Made by a program: the position numbers and the translations under genes
Source of the DNA: Curtobacterium ammoniigenes NBRC 101786
GTDB lineage: Bacteria; Actinomycetota; Actinomycetes; Actinomycetales; Microbacteriaceae
DNA: 64,000 bases
Direction: 5' to 3'
Assembly: GCF_001571045.1 (NCBI RefSeq)
Contig: NZ_BCSV01000007.1
Coordinates: forward strand, 1-64,000
Shown: positions 1-8,176 of the stretch, piece after piece
How the letters are laid out: each line of letters begins with the position of its first letter
Numbering within the stretch: position 1 is the stretch's first letter
Notes under the pieces: generated by a model
What the model saw: only the letters and a program-made list of their open reading frames with translations
What the model was told of the DNA's origin: nothing
Database searches by the model: none

Positions 1-100
1 CACGCCCCACGACCCACGCCCCGCGCCCCGCGCCCGGCGCCCCGCGCCCCGCGTGCCACGCCCCACGACCCGCTCCCCGCGCTCCGCCCGCACGTACACT
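1..100. repeat. low-complexity C/G-rich stretch with flanking 15-bp direct repeat
   Basis: The first 60 bases are permutations of GCCCCGC. The 15-mer CACGCCCCACGACCC occurs at 1-15 and again, exactly, at 57-71. No coding signal is visible. The end of the stretch runs into the rlmC promoter, so it is the tail of an intergenic region cut by the window edge. Confidence 0.7.
95..100 (+). promoter_or_regulatory. -10 element TACACT of rlmC
   Basis: TACACT lies 9 nt before the ATG at 110 and no Shine-Dalgarno sequence is present, so transcription probably starts at or next to the start codon. No good -35 is seen. Inference from spacing only. Confidence 0.4.
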
Positions 101-109
101 GTCCCCACG

Positions 110-1291
110 ATGCAGTGCAGCTACTTCGATGCGGGAGTGTGCCGCTCGTGCACCCTCATGGGCGTGCCGTATCCGGACCAGATCCTCGACAAAGAGATAC
201 GGCTCCGCGAGATGTTGGCAACCGTCGGCACAGCCTCCGCCGCCGAGGACGGAACGGCGACATCGGCGCCTGCACCGATCGATTGGCTTCCGGCAATCAC
301 GAGCCCCGAGTCCGGCTATCGCAACAAGGCGAAAATGGTCGTCGGAGGCTCGGTGCAGCATCCGACGATCGGCATTCTGGACCACAAGCAGCGCGGCGTC
401 GATCTCCGCGCCTGTGGTATCTGCACGCCGGGTATCCGACGGGCGCTTCCGGTCTTGGCCGACTTCATCGCGTTTGCGGGGCTCATTCCCTATGACGTGC
501 CGAAGCGCCGGGGCGAACTGAAGTTCGTTCTCGTCACCGAGTCGCCCTCAGGCGCGCTGATGGTCCGCTTCGTGCTCCGTTCCGAGGGGCAACTGCCTAC
601 ACTGCGGAAGCATCTCGGCGTCTTGCAGGAGGCGCTCCCCAACGCCACCGTGATCACCGCCAACCTTCTGCCGGAACACAAGGCGGTGACCGAGGGGGAC
701 CGTGAGATCGTCCTCACCGAATCGGACACGCTTCCGATGCCCCTCGGGCGCACCCTGCTGCATCTCCGACCGCAGAGCTTCTTCCAGACAAATAGCACCG
801 TCGCGGAGCAGCTGTATGGGCAGGTTGCGGAGTGGGTGGACGTCGCGAATCCTCGGTCGCTGTGGGATCTCTACTGCGGAGTCGGCGGCTTCGCGCTGCA
901 CTCGGCCCGCGCCGGGCGCACGGTGCTCGGGATCGAGACCAGTCGGGAGGCGGTGGCGTCGGCCACCATGTCGGCTCGCGAGCGCGGCCTCCCGCAGGTG
1001 CGATTCATCGCTGCTGACGCAACCGAGTATGCGGTCCATGCGAAGCCCGACCGCGTCCCGGAACTCGTGATCGTGAATCCTCCGAGGCGGGGGATCGGCG
1101 CAGATCTCGCCGCGTGGCTCGACACCTCGACGGTGCAGACGGTCGTCTACTCGAGTTGCAACCCGACGACCCTCGTCCGGGACCTCGAGGCGATGCCGTC
1201 ATGGCGGGTCACTTCCGCCCGGATGCTCGACATATTCCCGCAGACGGACCACGTTGAAGTCGTGACGCTGGTGGAGCGCCGGGGAGCGTGA
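110..1291 (+). CDS. rlmC: 23S rRNA (uracil-C5)-methyltransferase RlmC/RumB type
   Basis: SAM-dependent enzyme of the RumA/RumB family that methylates a uracil C5 in 23S rRNA (U747 by the RlmC model). The 393-aa reading starts at the ATG because the text before it is low complexity and the [4Fe-4S] cysteines follow at once: C3, C11, C14, then C102/C105. The SAM loop DLYCGVGGFALHSA is near residue 254, the NPPRRG motif near 323, and the catalytic cysteine in YSSCNPTTL near 350. The C-terminus carries the family motif FPQTDHVEVVTL. The assignment as RlmC rather than RlmD rests on the short length with no N-terminal TRAM domain. The last 30 bases are duplicated just downstream. Confidence 0.9.
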   Translation: MQCSYFDAGVCRSCTLMGVPYPDQILDKEIRLREMLATVGTASAAEDGTATSAPAPIDWLPAITSPESGYRNKAKMVVGGSVQHPTIGILDHKQRGVDLRACGICTPGIRRALPVLADFIAFAGLIPYDVPKRRGELKFVLVTESPSGALMVRFVLRSEGQLPTLRKHLGVLQEALPNATVITANLLPEHKAVTEGDREIVLTESDTLPMPLGRTLLHLRPQSFFQTNSTVAEQLYGQVAEWVDVANPRSLWDLYCGVGGFALHSARAGRTVLGIETSREAVASATMSARERGLPQVRFIAADATEYAVHAKPDRVPELVIVNPPRRGIGADLAAWLDTSTVQTVVYSSCNPTTLVRDLEAMPSWRVTSARMLDIFPQTDHVEVVTLVERRGA

Positions 1292-1371
1292 CGCGCGTCG
1301 GGGACGAGCGACGTGACGCTGCTGGAGCGCGGGGAGCGTGACCGGCCCGGGGCGCCGGCGACGTGACTGCT
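1261..1371 (+). repeat. duplication of the 3' end of rlmC
   Basis: Bases 1261-1292, covering the last codons and stop of rlmC, recur with two small differences at 1312-1342. A third fragment (CGTGACTGCTG) lies at 1361-1371. The period is about 50 bp. The copies keep the TGA. Confidence 0.75.
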
Positions 1372-1454
1372 GCAGAAACAGAGCCGGCCTCGCCGTTCGA
1401 TGCTGGACGTGACCTGAGCACCACCTCGGCCTCCGGTGGTTGACCGGTGGACGT

Positions 1455-1472
1455 ACGCCGACTTTTCGGCGT
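1455..1472 (+). terminator. hairpin after rlmC
   Basis: ACGCCGA-CTTT-TCGGCGT forms a perfect 7-bp stem with a 4-nt loop. No T-tract follows, which is usual for high-GC actinobacteria. It is the only strong stem between rlmC and the next promoter region. Confidence 0.5.
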
Positions 1473-1571
1473 TCCGTTGCGATTCTCAGTGAATTTGCAA
1501 GGTAGAACATTTGTGGACGCACATCCGCACTAGCACGGGGATGTGGCAACGTGCCTTCTGCTGCATATCGA

Positions 1572-1613
1572 TTTGGTAACGGCATAGAACGCTCTGTCTC
1601 GGTTTGATAACGG
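1572..1613 (+). promoter_or_regulatory. direct repeats TTTGRTAACGG, possible operator of the Rpf-like gene
   Basis: TTTGGTAACGG (1572-1582) and TTTGATAACGG (1603-1613) differ by one base and are spaced 31 bp apart, three helical turns. The first also reads GTAAC-N6-GAAC. Direct repeats on one face of the helix suit an OmpR-type response regulator. MtrA controls rpf genes in mycobacteria, so it is a candidate, but the match is only by analogy. Confidence 0.35.
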
Positions 1614-1725
1614 CCAGGGGTTGCCTACGGTTGTGCCCCATGTCCACCGGCGCGAGCCGCTGCCTCTCGGTGGATGCATCGAACCGACCGATATCGGACG
1701 GGGTGGGCAGCGGACGCGCGACTGA

Positions 1726-2415
<690 letters not shown>

Positions 2416-2455
2416 TCACGGCACCCTTCGGTGCAGGCGCCTTGCGCGTGACACG

Positions 2456-2499
2456 CGACGACAACGGCCTCGGTCTTATGACCGAGGCCGTTGTCGTCG
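2456..2499 (+). terminator. strong hairpin terminator
   Basis: A perfect 20-bp inverted repeat (2456-2475 with 2480-2499) around a TTAT loop, lying between the convergent rpf-like and marR genes. It probably ends both transcripts. No U-tract. Confidence 0.85.
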
Positions 2500-2526
2500 G
2501 TCAGTGACCGATCGATGCTGCTCCGC

Positions 2527-2937
2527 TTAGCGCTCGATCAACCGCAGCAGCGCGCTCCGGAGCTCCGGGTCGTCAGGGAGAATCTCCTGCTCCAGATGCT
2601 GCGCGGAGGCGAACGCGTCGCGCCCGCGATCGGTCGCCTGAACGGTCCGACGCCGGCGATCATCGGGGTCCGGTGTGCGCTCGATGAGCCCGTCCCGCTC
2701 CATCCGGTCGAGGGTCTTCGACATCGTCTGCGGCTTGACGCGTGCGGCCGCCGACAGCGCGTCGGCGCCCGTCGCTCCGCCCCGGATCAGGTGGTCGAGC
2801 ACGATCACCGCCGCATGCGTGAGATCGATCGCGAGCAACCGGTCGTCCCACCGCCGTTCGACCCGACGCGCCGCGGCCGAGAGGAGGCGGCCGAGCGGCC
2901 AATTCGCGGGGTCGTAGTCAGGGGCGGTTTCGGGCAC
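2527..2937 (-). CDS. MarR-family transcriptional regulator
   Basis: A 136-aa winged-helix protein. The helix-turn-helix spans about residues 55-85 (ATGADALSAAARVKPQTMSK, recognition helix PQTMSKTLDRME), followed by the wing DPDDRRRRTVQATDRG that is diagnostic of MarR proteins, and a C-terminal dimerisation helix. The effector and targets are unknown. It stands alone, convergent with the Rpf-like gene and divergent from the LCP gene 154 bp away, so it may control itself and possibly the LCP gene. A TACAAT hexamer ends 8 nt before the ATG, suggesting a leaderless message. Confidence 0.85.
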   Translation of the reverse strand: MPETAPDYDPANWPLGRLLSAAARRVERRWDDRLLAIDLTHAAVIVLDHLIRGGATGADALSAAARVKPQTMSKTLDRMERDGLIERTPDPDDRRRRTVQATDRGRDAFASAQHLEQEILPDDPELRSALLRLIER

Positions 2938-2944
2938 GCGCCTG

Positions 2945-2960
2945 ATTGTAAATTGCGAAT
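2945..2960 (-). promoter_or_regulatory. -10 of the MarR gene inside an imperfect dyad
   Basis: On the minus strand TACAAT (2951-2946) ends 8 nt before the ATG. It lies in a partly palindromic AT-rich patch, ATTGTAAATTGCGAAT on the plus strand, which would suit an autoregulatory MarR site. The dyad is imperfect (10 of 16 positions). Confidence 0.4.
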
Positions 2961-3079
2961 GGCGTGTCCGTGACGGAATTCGATCGAACCGCGTTATCCG
3001 CCTGGTTCTCCGGGGCCACAGGTCGCATTCTCATCGAATCCACCCGCGTGGGTCAGGGCTTTTGGAGGCTCGCATCGCC

Positions 3080-3085
3080 TATCGT
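3080..3085 (+). promoter_or_regulatory. -10 element TATCGT of the LCP gene
   Basis: TATCGT is exactly 6 nt upstream of the GTG at 3092 and there is no Shine-Dalgarno, so a leaderless transcript starting at the GTG is likely. This decides against the upstream TTG at 3062. Confidence 0.5.
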
Positions 3086-3091
3086 GACGGG

Positions 3092-4603
3092 GTGACCGAT
3101 GAGCATGACACCGCTCCGCGCCGCGCCCGGCGCGGTTCGTACTCCGCGCCACGACACGGCCGACTCCGCCGGGGCGGCCATGTAATCCTCCCCGCCATCG
3201 CGGGTGTGGTCGTGATGATCATCGTCCTGAGCGGCGGGTATGTCGCGTGGTCGTACACGCAACTGACCGGCAGCATCACGCAGATCGCGAACGCCATTCC
3301 GCACTCGCAGAAGTCGGCGGCCGCCGCCGCGACCGGTGCGCAGAACATCCTCCTCATCGGAGACGACCATCGCCCTGCCGGAGCGACGCAGGCAGAGCTC
3401 CAGCAGCTCGGCACCCAGCAGGACGGCGGCTCGACGAACACCGACACCATGATCGTTCTGCACATCGCACCGGACGGTCAGTCCGCGACGATGATCTCGT
3501 TCCCGCGCGACAGCTGGGTGACTATTCCCGGGTTCGGCAAGGGGAAGCTCAACAGCGCCTTCGCCGATGGCGAGTCGAACGGGGGCGGAGCAGCCGGCGG
3601 TGCGCGCCTCCTGATCCAGACCATCGAGAACATCAGCGGCCTGAGCATCGACCACTACATGCGGGTCTCCTTGCTCGGCTTCTACCAGATCGTCGGCACG
3701 CTCGGTCCGGTGCAGGTCTGCCTCAACCACGCCGTCTACGACCACTACTCGGGCGTCAATCTGCCCGCAGGTGTCTCGACCCTGAATGCCTCGCAGGCGC
3801 TCGCCTTCGTCCGTCAGCGCCACGGGCTTCCGAACGGCGACCTCGACCGTGAGGTGCGGCAGCAGTACTTCCTCTCCCAGGAGGCGAAGAAGATCCTGTC
3901 CGCCGGCACCCTGCTCAACCCGATCAAGCTCACCAAGGTGCTCGACAGCATCGGCAGTTCCATCGAAACGGACATGAGCTCGTCGGACCTGATCGGCCTC
4001 GGTACCTCGCTGCGCCATCTCAGCGTGTCGAACATCCGCTCCGCGACCATCCCGACGTCCGGAACACCCACGATCTATGTCGGAGGTGTCGCCGTGTCGA
4101 CCGTCGCGCTCGACACCGCCGCGATCCCGGCGTTCATCGAATCCATCGTCGGCCCGCCCGCGGCCTACACGAACGCGACCGCGGCGGCTCCCTCGAGCGT
4201 TCAGGTCGTTGCCGAGAACGGCAGCGGCGTGCCCGGAGCAGCGCTGAAGGCGACGAGCGCGCTCCAGGCGCTCGGCTTCAAGACGGGCGCGGCGATCGAC
4301 GCCTCAGAGAACACATCGACGACGAGCGTCGAGTACCCGGCGGGCATGGAAGCACAGGCCAAGGCCGTCGTGAACGTGGTGCCGGGCGCCATTCCGGTGC
4401 TGTCGACGACCGTGACCCAGGTCACCCTGCTGCTCGGCTCCGACGGCCACAGCGTGCAGTCGTCGGCTCCGGCTGCGCCCTCCACTGCACCCTCGTCACA
4501 GGCAGCCGCCCCGGCAGCGCCGACGTCGAGCGCTGCAGCACCCGCGGCGACACCGAGCGCGTCGACGAAGGCGTACGGCCAAAGCGGCACCTGCATCAAC
4601 TGA
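3092..4603 (+). CDS. LytR-CpsA-Psr (LCP) family wall glycopolymer ligase
   Basis: A 503-aa membrane-anchored enzyme that transfers lipid-linked glycopolymers to peptidoglycan, acting outside the membrane. A basic N-terminus is followed by one membrane segment (about 31-55, VILPAIAGVVVMIIVLSGGY). The LCP domain runs from about 83 to 260, with the family motifs ILLIGDDHRPAG, MISFPRDSWVTIPGFGKGK and LAFVRQRHGLPNGDLDR, which hold the Asp/Arg residues that bind pyrophosphate and metal. A LytR_C domain follows (about 368-450, VQVVAENGSGVPG), then a disordered Ala/Pro/Ser tail. The GTG start is chosen from the -10 at 3080-3085. The stop codon opens the 19-bp repeat array. Confidence 0.9.
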   Translation: MTDEHDTAPRRARRGSYSAPRHGRLRRGGHVILPAIAGVVVMIIVLSGGYVAWSYTQLTGSITQIANAIPHSQKSAAAAATGAQNILLIGDDHRPAGATQAELQQLGTQQDGGSTNTDTMIVLHIAPDGQSATMISFPRDSWVTIPGFGKGKLNSAFADGESNGGGAAGGARLLIQTIENISGLSIDHYMRVSLLGFYQIVGTLGPVQVCLNHAVYDHYSGVNLPAGVSTLNASQALAFVRQRHGLPNGDLDREVRQQYFLSQEAKKILSAGTLLNPIKLTKVLDSIGSSIETDMSSSDLIGLGTSLRHLSVSNIRSATIPTSGTPTIYVGGVAVSTVALDTAAIPAFIESIVGPPAAYTNATAAAPSSVQVVAENGSGVPGAALKATSALQALGFKTGAAIDASENTSTTSVEYPAGMEAQAKAVVNVVPGAIPVLSTTVTQVTLLLGSDGHSVQSSAPAAPSTAPSSQAAAPAAPTSSAAAPAATPSASTKAYGQSGTCIN

Positions 4604-4734
4604 TGGTCGAGCGGTCAACTGATCGTTGAGCGGTCAACTGATCGTTGAGCGGTCAACTGATCGTTGAGCGGTCAACTGATCGTTGAGCGGTCAACTGATC
4701 GTCGAGCGGTCAATTGATCGTCGAGCGGTCAGCA
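4602..4734. repeat. seven-copy 19-bp tandem array between convergent genes
   Basis: Units start at 4602, 4621, 4640, 4659, 4678, 4697 and 4716. Copies two to five are identical (GATCGTTGAGCGGTCAACT) and the ends are diverged. Each unit holds GTTGA-GCGG-TCAAC, a 5-bp stem with a 4-nt loop. The array begins in the stop codon of the LCP gene and ends in the stop codon of the opposing lipoprotein gene. TGA occurs on both strands in each unit, and 19 is not a multiple of three, so stops fall in every frame. It may act as a two-way terminator. There are no spacers, so it is not CRISPR. Confidence 0.95.
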
Positions 4735-5520
4735 GCCGTCGGTCGTCCGGATGGGCATCGGCGCACCGATCACGGTGACCGTCGACCCTGATGTCAGCGC
4801 GGCCGCACCGTTGACCTCCTGTCCCCGGTCGGCGGAGGCCCAGCCCGGTGCGAGCACGACCTGCCAAGCCGTCTCTGCGCCGGAGGCGAGCTGGACCCGG
4901 TCCGAGGCCGGCCCGCTCGCGAGCAGTGCGCTGATATCGCCGCCAACCCGCACCCCACCCGGCCCCTCAAGCGCAACGGCGTGCCCGGAGGCCGCGCGAA
5001 CGGTCGACGCGAGGAACCGGATCTCCACCTCGTTGCCGGCGGGCGCCGGACTGGCGAGTGCAGTGGCGCGGACCGCGTCGTGCCATATGTACGACGTGCT
5101 CGCCGGCAGACACACGCCGCCATCGCCAGTTTGTGTCGTCGACCGGGATGCGGTCCCGAGGAGGTCACCAAGGAGCCGGACCATCGTCGACGCGTCGCGG
5201 AGTGAGATCGTGGCATCGACATCGCTGCCGTGTCGGAACGACATGCTCTCCGGCCCGAGCGCGACGGTGTCGACGGATCCGATCCAGGCAGGAGGGGCGA
5301 CGCGCTTCGTGCCCGCGGCGCCGTTCGTCGCCGCGGAGCCGCTCGTCGCAGCCACCGATGCCCCCGCTGCTGCGGGTGACGCGAGAGTCCCCGGAGCGGT
5401 CCGGTTGCTCGGCGCTGAGCCCGCGCCTCCGGAGCCCGGAACAATCTGCGCGCCGACCGTGCAGCCCGCGGCGACCACCACTGCGGCAGCACACACGATC
5501 AGGACAGGCCGGGATACCAC
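4729..5520 (-). CDS. putative lipoprotein of unknown function
   Basis: A 263-aa protein not recognised beyond its export signal. A short signal peptide ends in a lipobox (VVVAAGC, Cys19), so it should be lipidated and held on the outer face of the membrane. Residues 20-75 are a low-complexity Gly/Ala/Ser/Thr linker. The remaining 190 residues look globular with alternating beta-type segments, and three cysteines remain (lipobox, middle, last residue). TAGCGT lies 6 nt before the GTG, supporting this start. Its stop codon is part of the last copy of the 19-bp repeat. Confidence 0.65.
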   Translation of the reverse strand: MVSRPVLIVCAAAVVVAAGCTVGAQIVPGSGGAGSAPSNRTAPGTLASPAAAGASVAATSGSAATNGAAGTKRVAPPAWIGSVDTVALGPESMSFRHGSDVDATISLRDASTMVRLLGDLLGTASRSTTQTGDGGVCLPASTSYIWHDAVRATALASPAPAGNEVEIRFLASTVRAASGHAVALEGPGGVRVGGDISALLASGPASDRVQLASGAETAWQVVLAPGWASADRGQEVNGAAALTSGSTVTVIGAPMPIRTTDGC

Positions 5521-5526
5521 CCCTCG

Positions 5527-5532
5527 ACGCTA
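5527..5532 (-). promoter_or_regulatory. -10 element TAGCGT of the lipoprotein gene
   Basis: TAGCGT on the minus strand is 6 nt upstream of the GTG at 5520 and fits a leaderless transcript. Confidence 0.45.
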
Positions 5533-5614
5533 CGGGGCCGTGTGACGCGGAACCGGCGCTGTTATCGAACTGGAGCGCGGCTGTGATCCCGGCGTGACCT
5601 TCGAGCGACGCTCG

Positions 5615-6022
5615 CTATCTCGGAGCGCCGCACGAAGCGAGGTACTGCAGCAGTTCCCGTGCGGCCATCGCTGCAGCCAGCTCCACCTCCACGGGATTGA
5701 TGCCGAATGCTCGCTCTAACGCGGCCCGACGAGGCATCTCGGACACCGGTACCTCAGGACGCTGCGGAAGCAGACCGACCGCATCGGCCGCAGCTTCGAA
5801 CGCCCCCTCCGGGGAACCGAGGTGGTGCCACATGGCGCGGATGTCCCGTTCCACCTCGGCGGACGAGCCACCGAATTCGAATCCGGCGCTCGCCATGGTG
5901 GCAAGTCCTTGCGCGGTCGGATGGTCAGGAGTCACGACCCCATTCTTCTCCGTGCACTCGCCTCCGCGTGTCCACCAAAGTGCCGACACCCATTCCGGGG
6001 GCTGACCGAGAGAGAACCTCAC
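5615..6022 (-). CDS. small protein of unknown function, divergent from tetR
   Basis: A 135-aa soluble protein with no family I recognise. It begins MRFSLGQPPEWVSALWW, is rich in Glu/Ala helices, and has no signal peptide or membrane segment. The start is a GTG. Its reason to be called is the base composition and its position: it is transcribed away from the TetR gene at 6115, and a perfect 20-bp palindrome sits 16 nt upstream of its start. Divergence from a TetR gene with a shared palindrome suggests it is the regulator's target. Opposite-strand readings across it look like shadows. Confidence 0.5.
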   Translation of the reverse strand: MRFSLGQPPEWVSALWWTRGGECTEKNGVVTPDHPTAQGLATMASAGFEFGGSSAEVERDIRAMWHHLGSPEGAFEAAADAVGLLPQRPEVPVSEMPRRAALERAFGINPVEVELAAAMAARELLQYLASCGAPR

Positions 6023-6038
6023 GGTTTGATTGAGGCGA

Positions 6039-6058
6039 GCGAACGGGTCGCCGTTCGC
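6039..6058. promoter_or_regulatory. perfect palindrome, probable TetR operator
   Basis: GCGAACGG-GTCG-CCGTTCGC, two perfect 8-bp arms, lies in the 92-bp divergent gap between the 135-aa gene and the TetR gene. TetR proteins usually bind such a site in their own divergent promoter. Pairing with this regulator is inference from position. Confidence 0.6.
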
Positions 6059-6114
6059 ACCACCGCACGCAGGACATCACCACTCCGGCGCTGCCGAGCC
6101 CATGGAGGGGCACG

Positions 6115-6783
6115 ATGATCGAAGAGACCAGCGCCGAGACGGCCGCTGCCGCCGCCGCGACCCTGCGCCTACGCATCAAGATCGTCGGAACCGCAGTGGA
6201 CCTGCTCCGTGACGTCCCGTTTCACGAGGCACGCCCGGAGATGGTCGCCGACCGCATGGGGCTCACGGTCGCAGAGATGCAGCAGCACTTCCCGTCCTGG
6301 GACGGACTGGTCCTTGCGGCACTCGATCGCTGGAACGGTGCCCGGATGGACGCTGTCGCGGCCGAAGCGGCCGGCCGCAGCACGGTGGAACTTCTTCGCG
6401 CGATCGTCGCCAGCAACGTCGAAGACCCGGCGCTGATGCGCCTCATGGTCGCGCTCCTCAGCGTCGCGGGCAATCCCGATCACCCCATGTCGAGCTATCT
6501 CCGCTCGCGCTACCAGCTCTTCTACTCGCAGATCCGCAGGGGCCTCGAGCACGACGTCGCCACCGGGCGCGCCCCGCACACGATGAACCCGCGTCGCGGC
6601 GCCGAGCAGCTCATCGCCCTCTACGAGGGGCTCCAGCTGCAAGCGCTGCTGCGTCCCGAGCTCGAGCTCGTCCCAGCGTTCGATCGGGCGATCGCCCGGC
6701 TCGAGCGCGGTTGGATGGAGCGGTACGAGCCCGCTGTGCAAGCCCGTCTGGCCACCTGGGCCGTCGACGACTGGACCAAGTAA
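6115..6783 (+). CDS. TetR-family transcriptional regulator
   Basis: A 222-aa regulator. The N-terminal helix-turn-helix covers about residues 25-70 (FHEARPEMVADRMGLTVAEM then QHFPSWDGLVLAAL, the position of the usual YxHFxxK turn). The all-helical C-terminal half is the ligand and dimer domain and contains the RYQLFYSQIRRGLEHDVATG segment typical of TetR_C. GGAGGGGC at 6103-6110 is a clear ribosome-binding site for this ATG. It faces a small unknown gene across a perfect palindrome. The ligand cannot be predicted. Confidence 0.85.
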   Translation: MIEETSAETAAAAAATLRLRIKIVGTAVDLLRDVPFHEARPEMVADRMGLTVAEMQQHFPSWDGLVLAALDRWNGARMDAVAAEAAGRSTVELLRAIVASNVEDPALMRLMVALLSVAGNPDHPMSSYLRSRYQLFYSQIRRGLEHDVATGRAPHTMNPRRGAEQLIALYEGLQLQALLRPELELVPAFDRAIARLERGWMERYEPAVQARLATWAVDDWTK

Positions 6784-6841
6784 CGAACGGGAGGCGCGCA
6801 CCAGCCGGCGCCGCGCCTCCCATTCGCCAGACGGTCGCCCG

Positions 6842-7282
6842 CTACTGCTCGAGTTCTGCGGACAGCGTGATGTCCACTCCGGACAGCGCCTTGCTGACGG
6901 GGCAGGTCGCCTTCGCGTCCTCGGCTGCCTTCGTGAAGGTCGCCTCGTCGATGCCGGTGACCTCTCCCCGGACCTTCAGCGCGATGCCGGTCAGCTTGAA
7001 GCCGCCGGCGCTGTCCGGCCCGAGCGAGACCTCCGCGGAGACGTCGAGCGCCTCGATCGTGCCGCCGGCCTCGCCGAGCAGCGCCGAGAACTGCATCGCG
7101 TAGCAGGAGGAGTGCGCTGCGGCGATCAGCTCCTCCGGGCTCGTCGCGCCGTTCGCGTCATCGGCAGCGCGCTTCGGGAACGAGACGTCGAACGTCGCGA
7201 GCCCGGAGCTCGTGAGCTCGACCTGGCCGCTGCCGTCGTTCAGGCCACCGTTCCAGGCGGTGCGTGCGGTGCGCGTGGGCAT
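6842..7282 (-). CDS. osmC: OsmC/Ohr-family peroxidase
   Basis: A 146-aa cytoplasmic thiol peroxidase that reduces organic hydroperoxides. The two redox cysteines are visible in the conserved contexts AAAHSSCYAMQFS (near residue 58) and ATCPVSKAL (near 125); the first is the peroxidatic cysteine. The opening MPTRTARTAWNG and the phrase SPEELIAAAHSSC are typical of OsmC rather than Ohr. The start is the inner ATG because AAGGGA precedes it by 7 nt. A GACGT-TGAC-ACGTC dyad lies 20 bp upstream. Downstream of the pentapeptide gene on the same strand, but with its own leader. Confidence 0.88.
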   Translation of the reverse strand: MPTRTARTAWNGGLNDGSGQVELTSSGLATFDVSFPKRAADDANGATSPEELIAAAHSSCYAMQFSALLGEAGGTIEALDVSAEVSLGPDSAGGFKLTGIALKVRGEVTGIDEATFTKAAEDAKATCPVSKALSGVDITLSAELEQ

Positions 7283-7301
7283 AGGGATTCCCTTCTCGAA
7301 G

Positions 7302-7315
7302 GACGTTGACACGTC
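7302..7315. promoter_or_regulatory. dyad GACGT-TGAC-ACGTC upstream of osmC
   Basis: Perfect 5-bp arms with a 4-nt centre, 20 bp before the osmC start. It could be a binding site for a redox-sensing repressor. Short dyads arise by chance in GC-rich DNA, so this is weak. Confidence 0.3.
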
Positions 7316-7365
7316 AGTCTTACCCGGTGCCGGTGACGGAAGGCTGCGCTGGTCGCCGTATCCGC

Positions 7366-8028
7366 TCAGCCGACGCGGAATCCCGCCTCGCGGGCGAGAA
7401 GGGGAGCGAGCGACCAGACCTGCTCATCCGAGAGCGTCGCACCGCGGAGCCCCTCGAGCCGGTCGATCCGATCGAGGTCGGCCCCTCGCAGGTCGACGTG
7501 CGCGACGCGAGCAGCCGTACCGGCAATCGCACCGATGGTGCACCCATCGAATGCGACGCGCTCGAAGACTGCGCCGTCCACGTCGAGCTCGTCGATCCGG
7601 CATCCGCGGAAGAGGACGTCGCGCAGCCGGGAGGCGCGGAGATTCAGGAAGCCGAGCCGCGCCTCCGACACGACGACGTCGTCGAAGCGAGTGTCGTACA
7701 GCTCTGCCGATCCGACGCGACCGCCCTCCACCCGCACGCCGTGCCACGTCGTGCGAGCCGCCCGAAGGACGGACGCGTCGAGCCGGTCGATGAGAACCTC
7801 CCGGAATCGCGCGCCCTGCAGCTCCGTCCCGTCGAGACGGATACCCGCGAACGTGCATTCCTCGATCGCGAGGTCGCGGAGCACGCGACCATCCAGGTCG
7901 ACGTTCGCACCACTCCGGCCTTCGAGGAGGTCACCCGAGAGCAGTTCGCCCAACTCCTCGTCGTCGATCGGGTCCAGGCCGCCCGGCTCGATCCGGTTCA
8001 GCCGGGGTGCGTCGGTATCTGAGGCCAC
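7366..8028 (-). CDS. pentapeptide-repeat protein
   Basis: A 220-aa protein built of A(D/N)LXX-type pentapeptide repeats that should fold as a right-handed quadrilateral beta-helix. The pattern is clear from about residue 45 to 195 (for example LRDLAIEECTFAGIRLDGTE, LNLRASRLRDVLFRGCRIDE, HVDLRGADLDRIDRLEGLRG). The final segment GATLSDEQVWSLAPLLA is common at the end of such proteins. The biochemical role is unknown; some family members mimic DNA and protect gyrase, but nothing here shows that. The start is GTG. It precedes osmC on the same strand with an 83-bp gap. Confidence 0.85.
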   Translation of the reverse strand: MASDTDAPRLNRIEPGGLDPIDDEELGELLSGDLLEGRSGANVDLDGRVLRDLAIEECTFAGIRLDGTELQGARFREVLIDRLDASVLRAARTTWHGVRVEGGRVGSAELYDTRFDDVVVSEARLGFLNLRASRLRDVLFRGCRIDELDVDGAVFERVAFDGCTIGAIAGTAARVAHVDLRGADLDRIDRLEGLRGATLSDEQVWSLAPLLAREAGFRVG

Positions 8029-8130
8029 GCGTCCAGTCTGCAGCGTGGGTGGACGGTGTGGAACGAACGGCGCAGTCTGTCGGCGGAAGTGCCGACGTGC
8101 GTCGCGCGTCGAGCACGGGCTACGGTTTTC

Positions 8131-8166
8131 GGCGGGAGCGGGTCTTCCCTGGGACCCGCTCCCGCC
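8131..8166 (-). terminator. hairpin after the second TetR gene
   Basis: Perfect 14-bp arms (8131-8144 and 8153-8166) around an 8-nt loop, 11 bp past the stop of the TetR gene at 8177. No U-tract. Confidence 0.8.
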
Positions 8167-8176
8167 TCGGCGGCGC

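Noticed and set aside
4602..4734. CRISPR array
   Set aside because: Direct repeats follow each other with no unique spacers, and there are no cas genes in the window.
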